Position numbers and translations under genes: made by a program. This document shows, piece after piece, positions 1 to 8,533 of a DNA stretch of 62,953 nt. Source of the DNA: Dehalococcoidia bacterium. Its GTDB lineage: Bacteria > Chloroflexota > Dehalococcoidia > Lucifugimonadales > Lucifugimonadaceae. The stretch spans positions 1-62,953 of the forward strand of contig DUCO01000036.1 in NCBI GenBank assembly GCA_012959765.1, given 5' to 3'. The notes under the pieces are model-generated. The model was not told where the DNA came from, made no database searches, and saw only the letters and a list, made by a program, of their open reading frames with translations. How positions within the stretch are numbered: position 1 is the first letter of the stretch; each line of letters starts with the position of its first letter.

Positions 1-156
1 ATTTACCCTGGTCTGGTTTTTGGGGGGGGGGGCAGGTCACACCGCTGAGTTAACGATTTTGACCAGAACTTCATCGTCGGCGGGAGTCGGCTTTTCGACG
101 TCTTAGAGGTGAAGAACATCTGGAGAGCCGTATTTATGGAACACCATTGCTTTCAT
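1..156 (-). pseudogene. N-terminal fragment of a zinc-type alcohol dehydrogenase / quinone oxidoreductase, broken
   Basis: Reading leftwards from an ATG at 154-156, with an AGGAAA ribosome site just upstream, the first 17 codons give MKAMVFHKYGSPDVLHL. This is the usual opening of a medium-chain zinc-type dehydrogenase. The next codon is TAA (103-105), after which the same frame continues with DVEKPTPADDEVLVKI, the expected family sequence. One GAA-to-TAA change would explain the stop. The frame then degenerates into a run of twelve C (G on the plus strand, about 21-32) and reaches the window edge. It may be a real nonsense mutation or poor sequence at a contig end; the homopolymer favours the latter. 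The rest of the gene is outside the window. Confidence 0.5.
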
Positions 157-180
157 TACATTTTCCTGGCCAGTTTTACA

Positions 181-1302
181 CTAGTCCGAATTTACAGCGC
201 TAGAAAACGCCTCAACGATTTCGTTGATTGGTCGGCGAAGAATCGTGGTGTTTACGTGCAGCAGCGGAACCGGCCAATCTCCACTTTGCGCGTTCAGAAC
301 AATTCCAGCTTCAAGCAGTTTGTCGACAAACTGATCGGTATTGATAGCTTCGTCGATAACCAGTTCGAAGATATTGGAGCCGTGTTCGAACTTGCGCACC
401 GACACACCGACCAGCTTGTTGATTTCCGCAAAGACCTCTTCGGCTCGGGCAAATGCCTGGGCAAATCGCTCCTCGAATCCGTCGACCCCGGCCAGTGAAA
501 GAGCAGCCGGCAAATATCCAGAAGGCAATCCACCGCCGAACATGCGCCGATCGTGGTACATGCCCTCAATGAAATCGCTGTTGCCTACGAGTATTGCTCC
601 GAGAGGCGAGCCAAAATACTTCCATGTCGAAACGTAAACACTGTCGAACAGATCGGCGTAGGTTTTGATGCCAACGCCAGTAGCAGCCGACATCATGTAG
701 AGCCGTGCTCCATCGAGATGCGATGGAATACCCTCTTCTCGACACAACTCCGTAACCGCTTGCATCTCGTCGAATGGAACAATTTGGCCGGCCTGTCGCC
801 GAACCGGGCTTTCGATCGAAACTGCGCCGGCAGGGTTCAAAACTCGGCCGGTCACCGCTTCGTCTAATGCGGCCCGAAGTTCATCGGCTGTAAAGAATGG
901 TCTGCCTTTTGCAAGAGGGATGCCGTTCAGGCCGCTCAACCTTGCGAGAGCATCGCCTTCATCCTGATAGGCATGGCTCTGCTCCTGCAAGATCACTCTC
1001 GACGTTGTTCCAGCGTGGCGACGTAGTGCAAGATGGTTGGCGAGCGTGCCCGTTGGCATCCATATCGCAGCTTCCTTGCCTAGCTCGCTCGCCATGCGCT
1101 CTTCTAACGCCTGAACCGCTCCTCCCAGCGAGTAGCTGTCAGGTTGTAACCGGCCTTCTGCGAGAAGCGAATTCAGGCGAGCGATGGTCGATTGCGGAGA
1201 TTGCGGTTCTCCGTCGCCGGTGAACACAACAGCGTCTTGGCTCTTCATTTGCTCAAGTATTTGGGCACGCTTGTCGGTCTTGCCACCAGAAAAGCTAACC
1301 AT
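181..1302 (-). CDS. L-threonine aldolase / beta-eliminating lyase family protein
   Basis: A 373-residue PLP-dependent fold-type I enzyme, the usual length for low-specificity threonine aldolases, which split L-threonine or allo-threonine to glycine and acetaldehyde in the cytosol. Visible motifs are PTGTLAN (83-89, phosphate-binding region), HLDGARLY (195-202, cofactor-binding Asp) and STWKYFG with the Schiff-base lysine K228. The start is supported by AGGTGA eight bases upstream of the ATG. It is divergent from yaaA and lies 24 bp upstream of the broken dehydrogenase in the same direction, so the two could be co-transcribed. The exact substrate cannot be read from sequence; related tyrosine/tryptophan lyase-like members exist. 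Confidence 0.85.
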   Translation of the reverse strand: MVSFSGGKTDKRAQILEQMKSQDAVVFTGDGEPQSPQSTIARLNSLLAEGRLQPDSYSLGGAVQALEERMASELGKEAAIWMPTGTLANHLALRRHAGTTSRVILQEQSHAYQDEGDALARLSGLNGIPLAKGRPFFTADELRAALDEAVTGRVLNPAGAVSIESPVRRQAGQIVPFDEMQAVTELCREEGIPSHLDGARLYMMSAATGVGIKTYADLFDSVYVSTWKYFGSPLGAILVGNSDFIEGMYHDRRMFGGGLPSGYLPAALSLAGVDGFEERFAQAFARAEEVFAEINKLVGVSVRKFEHGSNIFELVIDEAINTDQFVDKLLEAGIVLNAQSGDWPVPLLHVNTTILRRPINEIVEAFSSAVNSD

Positions 1303-1407
1303 TTGATGTCACCTGCGTTCGGGTATCCGCTCGTTTCATAAGAAGCGAAGTGTATTCCTCGAATTGGCTCTGCACATTGCCGAACCAGAGCGTCTAAAAT
1401 TCCACCG

Positions 1408-2217
1408 ATGTCTCCCAGCCCCCTAATACTGCTCCCACCGTCAGAAGGTAAAGCCTCTGGCGGAGAGGGCCCGCCTCTCGATCTCGACTCGCTTTCGTTT
1501 ACCGAACTCAATGCTGCTCGGGTGCTCATGGCGAAGGCACTCGGGCAGTTGAGTAAAAAGCCAAGAGCGGCCCAAAAAATGCTCGGAGTGAAGGGTGTTG
1601 CGCTGGATAAAGCCAGGGCAGACAACGCCGGACTTCTCGATACGCCCACCCTGCCAGCCATCGAGCGATACACCGGCGTTATGTACGACTCGATCGACTA
1701 CAAATCGCTCGATAACGACGCAAAAGAATGCTTTGGGCAATCGACGATCATCATGTCGGGTCTATTCGGAATCGTTCGGCCATTCGACATGATTCCCACG
1801 TACAAGCTGAAGATGGGCGCCAGATTGCGACTTAACAAGGCATGCTCGGCTGTCTGGAAGCCCCTGATATCGAAGTCGCTTGCGACCAATGCGCAGAGCG
1901 GGGTGATCTGGGATTTGCTCCCGAACGAACACAGCGCGGCGTGGGATACCTCGAAAGTTGCGTGTGATGTTCGATACACCGTCAAGTTTCTCGAAGCTTC
2001 TCGAGATGGCCGATTGAAAACAGTTAGTCACTGGTCAAAGGCGCTCAAAGGTGCACTGATTCGACTACTTGTAACCAATCCAGAAACCGCGGGTTCAGCC
2101 AATTCCGCTCTCGATCTACTAACTGAGTTCACCCACCCTGAAGGCTATAAATTCCGACCCGATCTCACTGCCGAAGTTGATGGCGCGACCGAACTCATTT
2201 TCATCAAAAAGAACTAG
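1408..2217 (+). CDS. yaaA: YaaA family peroxide-stress protein (DUF328)
   Basis: A 269-residue cytosolic protein with the YaaA pattern: LILLPPSEGK near the N-terminus, IERYTGVMYDSID in the middle, then SGLFGIVRPFDMIPTYKLKMG. In E. coli YaaA lowers intracellular free iron and limits Fenton damage under peroxide stress; the fold binds DNA. The length agrees with the family (about 250-260). It stands between a divergent threonine aldolase and a co-directional phosphotriesterase-like gene 34 bp downstream. No OxyR site was recognised. The assignment to family is firm; the role in this organism is inferred by homology. Confidence 0.88.
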   Translation: MSPSPLILLPPSEGKASGGEGPPLDLDSLSFTELNAARVLMAKALGQLSKKPRAAQKMLGVKGVALDKARADNAGLLDTPTLPAIERYTGVMYDSIDYKSLDNDAKECFGQSTIIMSGLFGIVRPFDMIPTYKLKMGARLRLNKACSAVWKPLISKSLATNAQSGVIWDLLPNEHSAAWDTSKVACDVRYTVKFLEASRDGRLKTVSHWSKALKGALIRLLVTNPETAGSANSALDLLTEFTHPEGYKFRPDLTAEVDGATELIFIKKN

Positions 2218-2251
2218 TCAATTACAGCTGATCAATAGTGAGGGATAGACC

Positions 2252-3187
2252 TTGTCGATAGTGAATACCGTTCTTGGGCCCAAAGATTCTTCTGAACTAG
2301 GCTTTACGCTTTCGCACGAGCACGTATTGCTGTCCTCTGCGGGGATTCAAGACACGTTCCCCGAGTTCATTCCCCGGGAGTACGCAATCGAAGAAGGCAT
2401 TCGTCAGCTTTCAGAAGCGAAGGCCGAGGGTGTCGATACGATCATCGATCTTTCGACGATGGATCTTGGCAGGGACGTGCGAGTTATCGAGGCGGTGGCG
2501 AAGGGCAGCGAGATGACCATTGTTGTTGCCACCGGTACATGGCTCGATGTGCCCCGCTCGTTCGAAATGGCTTCACCCGATGAAGTTGCTCCGCTGTACA
2601 TCCGTGAAATCGAAGTCGGTATTCAGGGCACTGGCATCAAGGCTGGCGTGATCAAGGTCGCAAACGAGCCCGATGTTTCTGCTGCTGGGGAAGTAATTCT
2701 GCGGGCGGCTGCCCGCGCTCATCAGGCAACCGGCGTTCCGATCTATACCCACACAAAGGCGGTAAACCGGGTTGGTGATCGACAGGTCGAGATTTTCGAA
2801 GATGAAGGCGTTAATCTGAATCGAGTTTGCGTTGGGCACAGCAACGATTCGACCGATCTTGGCTACCTGACAGGGCTGATGGACAAAGGCGTTTGGCTGG
2901 GGCTGGATCGGTATCCGGGGCGAGACGTCGAGTGGCAGGAGCGCACCGAGGTTTTGTGGAAGTTGATCCAGCGAGGGTACGGGACCCGGCTGATGCTGAG
3001 CCACGACTGGAGTGTTGCCGCCACGATGATGACGAAGGAGCGCATGGCCGAACGACCGTCAAGGAATCCTGACAACTATCTGTTCATCACCCGCAACGTG
3101 CTTCCGATGCTGCTCGATTTGGGCGCGAGTCAGGATCAGGTAGATGATCTGATGGTTAATAATCCTCGAATTTTCTGGGAAGGCTAG
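2252..3187 (+). CDS. Phosphotriesterase-family metal-dependent hydrolase
   Basis: A 311-residue amidohydrolase-superfamily protein of the phosphotriesterase/PLL group, which hydrolyses lactones, carboxylic esters or phosphotriesters at a binuclear metal centre. The ligands are in order: HEH (H22, H24), the carboxylated-lysine position in IKVANEP (K135), H167 in YTHTKA, H196 in VGHSND and D252 in LSHDWS. All are intact. Translation probably begins at TTG 2252 after GAGGG. The stop is 9 bp before the DUF385 remnant, so the two once formed an operon. Lactonase activity is more likely than organophosphate hydrolysis, but the substrate cannot be deduced. Confidence 0.87.
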   Translation: MSIVNTVLGPKDSSELGFTLSHEHVLLSSAGIQDTFPEFIPREYAIEEGIRQLSEAKAEGVDTIIDLSTMDLGRDVRVIEAVAKGSEMTIVVATGTWLDVPRSFEMASPDEVAPLYIREIEVGIQGTGIKAGVIKVANEPDVSAAGEVILRAAARAHQATGVPIYTHTKAVNRVGDRQVEIFEDEGVNLNRVCVGHSNDSTDLGYLTGLMDKGVWLGLDRYPGRDVEWQERTEVLWKLIQRGYGTRLMLSHDWSVAATMMTKERMAERPSRNPDNYLFITRNVLPMLLDLGASQDQVDDLMVNNPRIFWEG

Positions 3188-3196
3188 GGCAGAACA

Positions 3197-3425
3197 ATGG
3201 ATGATCGAATCAAAGGTGCCCTACATGGCAAAGAGGTAGTGATCGATATAACGTACGACAGGTCGACGGTCCGGAAAGCCGACGCGGCTGGAGATCTGGT
3301 TTCACGCCATCGAAGGTCAGATCATAGTCACGGGTACTCCTGGATCCCGGAACTGGCTGGCAAATTTGATAGCGGACCCTGAAATGACGTTTCACCTGAA
3401 GGGGAGCGTGCAGCCCGATGGTTGA
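3197..3425 (+). pseudogene. DUF385 / deazaflavin (F420)-dependent nitroreductase-like gene, frameshifted and truncated
   Basis: The frame from ATG 3197 reads MDDRIKGALHGKEVVIDIT and then loses similarity. Dropping one base (T3254) restores TTGRRSGKPTRLEIWF, followed by GQIIVTGTPGSRNWLANL and MTFHLKGSVQPDG, the recognisable DUF385 sequence of small F420/FMN-dependent oxidoreductases. The restored frame ends in TGA at 3423-3425 after about 75 residues, where the family usually runs to 130-150. It therefore carries a one-base insertion and lacks its C-terminus. It lies at the end of the yaaA/phosphotriesterase run and faces another remnant, which argues for genuine decay rather than a single read error. 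Confidence 0.7.
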
Positions 3426-3464
3426 GGTCATCTTCTCGGACTAGGTTCCGTATGTGGTGCAGGC

Positions 3465-4270
3465 TTATTCCAACAGTTCTAGCGCGTTTGTTGCCAGCAC
3501 GGCAGAAGTAATTCTCGGCAGGAGTTCGAGCCCGAGCGCTTCGGCTGGCGCGTAGCCACGGGAGATCAGAGCGATTGGAGCAGCGAGGCGGGTTAGTAGT
3601 GTCCGTACCTGACGTCGTTCCAGAGGGTGTCTCGGCTGAGTTCAGCAACACCGAGCTCTCGCATTGCTTCAAGGTAGTCATCCAGTACCTCTGGAATTCT
3701 GTGATGTTCTTCTACGCTCAGGCTGTAAGCGACGACCTGCCCGAGTTCGACCCCAATGCTTCCTCGAGTTACGAGTGACCAGTCGAAGAACACTGGTGGC
3801 TTGAATGGATCTTTCGGTAGTGAGAGATTTTTGGCAGCGACATCGTAGTGGCACAGCGTACGGTTGGATGAAAATCCGGCTCGAATTCGTGGACCCCACT
3901 TGGCGTACGGGCGAGCCATGTTGGCGAGATCGGAACGACCCGACGCCAGTTTCCTTATGTCCTTGTTGCCAGCCGTCATCACCATTGGGGTGCCGCTGTA
4001 CAGCTGGTCGATCATCAGCGACAGGCCATTCGACATTCCGTTGTCGATGTGGAGGCTGACGAGCGGCACCTTGCCTGTCGATCTCGCATAGCCCTCGGCC
4101 AGGCCCACCGCCACGCCTTCCTGAAGCACCAGCACGTATTCGATCGACGGGTACTGATCCATAACCGCCATCATCGGTGCTTCGCTCGTGCCGGGATTTC
4201 CGAACATGTATTCGACTCCCTCAGCTTCAAACATTTTTAGGAGTGCGTGCTTACCTGCGATGCGTGCCAA
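3465..4270 (-). pseudogene. Chimeric remnant: TPP-enzyme N-terminal domain joined to a kinase (APH-fold) C-terminus
   Basis: An open frame of 225 codons (4270 to 3593) has two unrelated halves. Residues 1-128 are the pyrimidine-binding domain of a thiamine-diphosphate enzyme of the benzoylformate decarboxylase/acetolactate synthase type, with the activating Glu in VLQEGVAVGLAEGYAR (E51). Residues from about 136 are the C-terminal half of an aminoglycoside/choline-kinase-like protein: HYDVAAKNL (H141, D143, N148) and FFDW (D163). Both parts lack their other essential domains. After the stop at 3593 a shifted frame continues with LLTRLAAPIALISRGYAPAE to a TAA at 3465, so the kinase tail is also frameshifted. 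It looks like a deletion fusing two genes end to end (junction near 3862-3890). A functional fusion is unlikely because neither half is complete. Confidence 0.65.
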
Positions 4271-4323
4271 AACCTGAATTACTTATCTTGAATGGTTGCG
4301 TGATCTGAGTTTTTTTTGGGGGC

Positions 4324-5499
4324 CTAGCCCCCTGAAGCGGCTTCTATCAGTATTTTCCTTAGCTGTTCAGCGACGATTTCGACTTCGCCATCCTGAAGGT
4401 TTAGTGGGTCGATCCACATGTGGTTCGGATTTGGTCGGTAGTCGAAAGCTGCGTAAATTCGGGGTGAGCCTGCTTTTAGCCGGGCAGTTATTTCTGAATA
4501 ATCTGGGCCGCGCCAGTCGTTGCCGAACGTTACCACTGCATGCGGTATGTAATGGTCGTAGTTGTGCTGGATTTCGGCGGTTATTCCAGGGATTTCGGTA
4601 ATTTGGTCGATGATGAAGTTCATCTGATCGCGGTAGTGCTTCGTTTCGGCTTCTTCGTCGACGCTTACGAAAGCTTCCAGCGCAGCCAACAGACCAGCGA
4701 TTTCTTCTTTGGATACTTTTTGTGCTCGGGTAACTCCGGGATTGGGTGCATTGTTCAGGCGGGCGAATTCGACCCACTCAGGCTTGCCGATTAAGAAGCC
4801 TGTGCTTTGCGGACCCCGAACTGCTTTACCGCCCGAAAAACTGACGAGATCGGCTCCTTGAGCGGTGTACTTGGACAGGTTTTCTCTCGGGGGCAACATG
4901 GATGCACAGTCGGCGAGCACGGGCAATCCATGTGCGTGGGCAAGTTCGGCAAGCTCGGGTAACGGCACACCGAAAGTTTCCTTGTATGGCGACTCAAGAT
5001 GAATCAGCGCGGCTGTATTGGGACCGATTGCCTGCTCGATTTCTTCTATTGTCGAGTCGGTAGGTCGTCCCACCTCAACAAAGCTCGATCCGGGTGCGAG
5101 GTACAGGTGGTCGTAAACGAATCGGTGACCGCGCTGGATGATCAGTTCGCTCGGCATGCCGTCGGTAATGGGAAGTTGAGTAATGCGTTCGGGATCGTCT
5201 TTCGCCATCGCCGCCGCCGCTTGAACGACAAGTCCGCCCGAAGCGCCTGAAGTGATAGTCGCCGCTTCATTTCCAGTTATTTCGGCGATTCGCTCACCGG
5301 CAGCGAGTAGAAGTTCATCCATGTCGACGAACACCTCGCTCATCGCTTCCATGGCCTCGATGGCTTCCAGGCGAGGTCGAGAACCTGAATGCTTGGTGTT
5401 GGGTCCGCCAGCGTTGATGAGCGGCGTCACCCCGAGATCGTCGACTATCGATTGTCCTGTGAGTGTTTGGGGGTCGTTCAAACGTCGATTTTGTGCCAT
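4324..5499 (-). CDS. SelA-like PLP-dependent lyase/aminotransferase-family protein
   Basis: A 391-residue fold-type I PLP enzyme of the SelA/DgaE-related group. Visible are TSGASGGL (83-90), the cofactor Asp in VLADCAS (D197) and the Schiff-base lysine in SFSGGKAVRGP (K225). Real selenocysteine synthase SelA is about 460 residues with an extra N-terminal domain, absent here; members of this length include sugar-amine lyases and uncharacterised proteins. Its start is 4 bp from the stop of the MFS gene, so it is part of the leftward operon from the enolase-superfamily gene. A catabolic PLP lyase acting on an imported acid is the best inference; involvement with the selB gene 49 kb away is not supported. 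Confidence 0.78.
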   Translation of the reverse strand: MAQNRRLNDPQTLTGQSIVDDLGVTPLINAGGPNTKHSGSRPRLEAIEAMEAMSEVFVDMDELLLAAGERIAEITGNEAATITSGASGGLVVQAAAAMAKDDPERITQLPITDGMPSELIIQRGHRFVYDHLYLAPGSSFVEVGRPTDSTIEEIEQAIGPNTAALIHLESPYKETFGVPLPELAELAHAHGLPVLADCASMLPPRENLSKYTAQGADLVSFSGGKAVRGPQSTGFLIGKPEWVEFARLNNAPNPGVTRAQKVSKEEIAGLLAALEAFVSVDEEAETKHYRDQMNFIIDQITEIPGITAEIQHNYDHYIPHAVVTFGNDWRGPDYSEITARLKAGSPRIYAAFDYRPNPNHMWIDPLNLQDGEVEIVAEQLRKILIEAASGG

Positions 5500-5503
5500 C
5501 TAT

Positions 5504-6886
5504 CTAATCTCCACTCACCGGGTTTGAACCGGGTTGATTGCTGCGAACTGGTGATCGCGCCGCTGCGTCGGTCGAAACCGCACCGGTTTCCATTACAGGC
5601 CAATCGGGGATCAACTGCCGCTTCGATTTATCGAGAAGAACTATCGAAGCAGCGCCCGCCAGGCTGAATGCCGCCGACAAAATGATCGCCCATGTGTAGG
5701 TGCCGGTGATGTCGAAAACCATGCCCGGCAGCACACCACCCAACGCCATGCCGAGCCCTGCGCCAAGAAGCTGCCAGCCGTATGTCGTACCCATAGGCGA
5801 GTGGCCGTAGTACTGGCGATTCACAACCGGGAACGCAGTGCCTTCGCCTCCATAAGGAATCGCCCAAACTACTGCGAAAATGTAGAAATCGAGCGTGGAG
5901 TTTGCTGTTAGAAGCAGGAACACGCCGACGCCTTGCCCGAAGAACGCAATGAACATCACTGTTTTTGCGCTGAGCCGTTCGGAGAGAATGGGGGCGATAA
6001 GTCTCGTGATGACACTGACTATGGAAATGGTCGTTAAAACCCCCGCTGCTGTTAGCGGGCCAAGTCCTTTCGAAATGCCCAAAGGGATAATTCCCACAAG
6101 AATCACGGCGTGTCCAACGCAGCCCAAAAAGTGAATATTTATCAGGTTCCAGAAAGCGTTGGTTTTGTAGACGTAGCCCTGGAATTCCTGTTGGGTTGAA
6201 ACGAAAATGTTGCCGCTGGTGACGAGCGGTTTATCGGATGAGTATGTGCCGTACGCCACTTTTCCAGCTTCTTCTGGCGTGTTTCTGAAGAACAGCAGTA
6301 TTACTGCCAGCGTAGCCGTGCCAGCGATTCCCACGATCATAAACGCCTGGCTCCAACCCACCGTGTTGAAGAGCACTGCGAGCACCTGAACGACGAGCGC
6401 GGGGCCAAGGCTCCACGACACCATCATGATGCCGGTTCCAAGCCCCAGATGCCGTCGGAACCACGACGCGACGGCTGGCACAACAGGCACGAGAAGCAGC
6501 GCCTGTGAAACGCCGAAAACTATTCCGTACGCAACATAGAGTTCCCAGATTTCTTTGGTCTGGGAAGTCCACATCATCCCTATGAAGAACAGCACGGTTC
6601 CCGCTGCCATCGTTTTTCTGGCGCCAAACCGATTGCCAAGATACCCGGCAAGTGGCGACGAAAGAGCGGTGACGATCGACATTAGCGCATAGGCGAGTCC
6701 GATAGAACCGGGCGTCCATCCGAAGGCTGCGACAAGAGGGTCGATGAGTACGCCGAACGCCATGCGGATGGCCGCACCGACCATTTGAACCACTCCGGCA
6801 ATACCCACGATCACCCATGCGTAGTGGGCGATTGAGTGCTCTTCAAGGCCAAGCTTTTTGTCGAACCAGAGTGCGGCGTTTCGCAT
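5504..6886 (-). CDS. MFS transporter (monocarboxylate / oxalate-formate antiporter type)
   Basis: A 460-residue inner-membrane protein with about twelve hydrophobic segments in two sets of six, separated by a hydrophilic loop around residues 210-245. The cytoplasmic loop after helix 2 reads GYLGNRFGARKT, the major-facilitator signature. Overall character (LGLGTGIMMVSWSLGPA, WAIPYGGEGTAFP) resembles the MCT/OFA branch carrying monocarboxylates or small organic acids. The last 35 residues are polar and cytoplasmic. It lies between the small membrane protein (11 bp) and the SelA-like gene (4 bp), so it probably imports the substrate handled by the operon enzymes. Confidence 0.85.
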   Translation of the reverse strand: MRNAALWFDKKLGLEEHSIAHYAWVIVGIAGVVQMVGAAIRMAFGVLIDPLVAAFGWTPGSIGLAYALMSIVTALSSPLAGYLGNRFGARKTMAAGTVLFFIGMMWTSQTKEIWELYVAYGIVFGVSQALLLVPVVPAVASWFRRHLGLGTGIMMVSWSLGPALVVQVLAVLFNTVGWSQAFMIVGIAGTATLAVILLFFRNTPEEAGKVAYGTYSSDKPLVTSGNIFVSTQQEFQGYVYKTNAFWNLINIHFLGCVGHAVILVGIIPLGISKGLGPLTAAGVLTTISIVSVITRLIAPILSERLSAKTVMFIAFFGQGVGVFLLLTANSTLDFYIFAVVWAIPYGGEGTAFPVVNRQYYGHSPMGTTYGWQLLGAGLGMALGGVLPGMVFDITGTYTWAIILSAAFSLAGAASIVLLDKSKRQLIPDWPVMETGAVSTDAAARSPVRSNQPGSNPVSGD

Positions 6887-6897
6887 AGATTAGTCAG

Positions 6898-7158
6898 CTA
6901 GTGGAGCGGGCAGGCAAATATCAGCCCGTCTTCCCACCATTCGCCCTCTGCGTGGGATTCGGTGACCCCTGCTGCTAACGCTCTATTTTCGATGCGGTCG
7001 GTTGAGGCCCAAGCGCCAAAGTAGATCAACACGGCGAGCGTGCCTATCACCGATGACATCAACAGTCCAAATCCCAAAAACGGACGGCGTTTTATCTCAA
7101 ATCCGTCCAGTTCGGGTGAACTGATATCCATCGGCTCATTTGACGATGCGAGTTTCAT
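6898..7158 (-). CDS. Small single-pass membrane protein, unrecognised
   Basis: An 86-residue protein with a polar N-terminus, one hydrophobic segment at about 28-50 (FLGFGLLMSSVIGTLAVLIY) and a short polar tail ending GEWWEDGLIFACPLH. Two basic residues precede the helix, so the N-terminus is probably cytoplasmic. I do not recognise the family. It is tucked 11 bp upstream of the MFS transporter and 34 bp downstream of the enolase-superfamily gene, in the same direction, which suggests it is a real gene of the operon, possibly an accessory to the transporter. Confidence 0.6.
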   Translation of the reverse strand: MKLASSNEPMDISSPELDGFEIKRRPFLGFGLLMSSVIGTLAVLIYFGAWASTDRIENRALAAGVTESHAEGEWWEDGLIFACPLH

Positions 7159-7192
7159 CGCAAGATCATACGCCGGGTAGACCTGATTTTGT

Positions 7193-8308
7193 TCACGAAA
7201 GGGTTGCTACTGTGTGGGATGCGATCCAGTCTTCATCGAGCTCGATTCCGAGCCCCGGTCCTGTCGGCGCGTCGAGGTTGCCGTTTTCGTTTATTTCCAG
7301 CTGTTTCGTTACGCCCCACTGGTGAACCTCTTTGGGCATCCAGTATTCGAAATAAGTGCAGTTCATCGACGACATTATTACGTGAAGATTCGCTGCGTTC
7401 ATGGCCGAATTTCCGGCGAGGCCAACCTCGCAGAATTTCTGAAATCCTTCACACATAGACATCTGTTTTTTAAGCCCCGTAATGCCGATTTTTCTAACCG
7501 TTCCTCGAATTAGTCGGGTGGCTTTCAACTGAAGGAAATTTGCGGCCTCGTGGAACAGGAAACCTGTTGTATCGCTCATGTTCAACGGAGTTTCAAGGCG
7601 ATTGGTCAGCTCTCTGATCGAATCGATGTCGTTGGCGGGAATCGGGTCTTCAAACCAGAAGTAGTTATTAGCGTCCAGAGCATGACCGACATAGAGTGCT
7701 TCACGGAAGGTGTAGCCGTGGTTTCGGTCGAGCATCAGAGTCATGTCATCGCCGACCGCTTCACGTACTTTGGCGGCGGTTATTGCGGCATCTTTGTACG
7801 ACAGCGGGCCAGGGTGAATTTTGTATGCCCTAAAACCGTCTGATTGCAGCTGTAGTGCCTCTTCAACGAATCCCTCGGGAGTGCCGTACCGAGGTGGGTA
7901 CGTTGCGTATAAAGGCGCTTCGGTGCGAGCTGTTCCCAGCAGTTGGTGGATTGGTTTTCCCGCCTCCTTGCCTTCGATATCCCAGAGTGCGACATCCAGC
8001 GGTGCCCATACCGGCTCGATCACCGCACCGTGACCGGCTATCACATGAAGCTGACTCCACAGCCATTCACGATCAGATGAATCGCGGCCCATCATCGCCG
8101 GCTTGAGAGTCTTGATGATTGTCTGCATCCGCTGCGTCGAATCTCCTCCCTGGTCACCTACAAAAGCGTTTCCTTCCAGTCCGTCTTCGGTCTTCACCCT
8201 CAGTACGCCCTGGGTTGTTGTGCCGCCGAGATCTGCTCGTTCGTCCTGTACTCGCACAGATGCCGTTTTCCGTTCGATAACGTCAATAGATATGTCTGTG
8301 ATTTTCAT
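7193..8308 (-). CDS. Enolase-superfamily enzyme (mandelate racemase / muconate lactonizing type)
   Basis: A 371-residue protein with the capping domain (about 1-130) and the barrel. The catalytic and metal positions are readable: YKIHPG (K163-x-H165), LDRNHGY (D194), FEDP (E220) and MSDTTG (D246). The K-x-H form and the third ligand being Asp set it apart from classical mandelate racemase; sugar-acid dehydratases and uncharacterised subgroups use such variants. These enzymes abstract an alpha proton from a carboxylate with Mg2+. It is first in the leftward operon with the small membrane protein, MFS carrier and SelA-like lyase, which fits uptake and breakdown of a hydroxy- or sugar-acid. Start ATG at 8308. 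Confidence 0.85.
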   Translation of the reverse strand: MKITDISIDVIERKTASVRVQDERADLGGTTTQGVLRVKTEDGLEGNAFVGDQGGDSTQRMQTIIKTLKPAMMGRDSSDREWLWSQLHVIAGHGAVIEPVWAPLDVALWDIEGKEAGKPIHQLLGTARTEAPLYATYPPRYGTPEGFVEEALQLQSDGFRAYKIHPGPLSYKDAAITAAKVREAVGDDMTLMLDRNHGYTFREALYVGHALDANNYFWFEDPIPANDIDSIRELTNRLETPLNMSDTTGFLFHEAANFLQLKATRLIRGTVRKIGITGLKKQMSMCEGFQKFCEVGLAGNSAMNAANLHVIMSSMNCTYFEYWMPKEVHQWGVTKQLEINENGNLDAPTGPGLGIELDEDWIASHTVATLS

Positions 8309-8533
8309 ATGCTCGCCAGCGCCTGTTTCTCACTCTGAAATGGGATTATTAACGATGAGTAAGTTCGAAGTGGATATTACATGGCACGATTGGACAGTGT
8401 GGCAATAGGGCGTTTCTCCTAGTACACCTGCAACTTCTACGGTTTCGAAAGGTCGACCATGTTCGAGAGAATGGAAGCATTGACCGTCAATTCACGAGTC
8501 GCGGCTTGACCCGCGGGAGCGAGCACACCACAT

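Noticed and set aside
4311-4333. Perfect GGGGGC-CTA-GCCCCC hairpin next to a T run, as a terminator of the SelA-like gene
   Set aside because: The T run lies before the hairpin on the plus strand and becomes an A run after it on the minus strand, so it has the wrong polarity for that gene; part of the stem is inside the coding end.
4324-5499. Calling the SelA-like protein a true selenocysteine synthase
   Set aside because: It is about 70 residues short and lacks the SelA N-terminal domain; its operon is catabolic and distant from selB.
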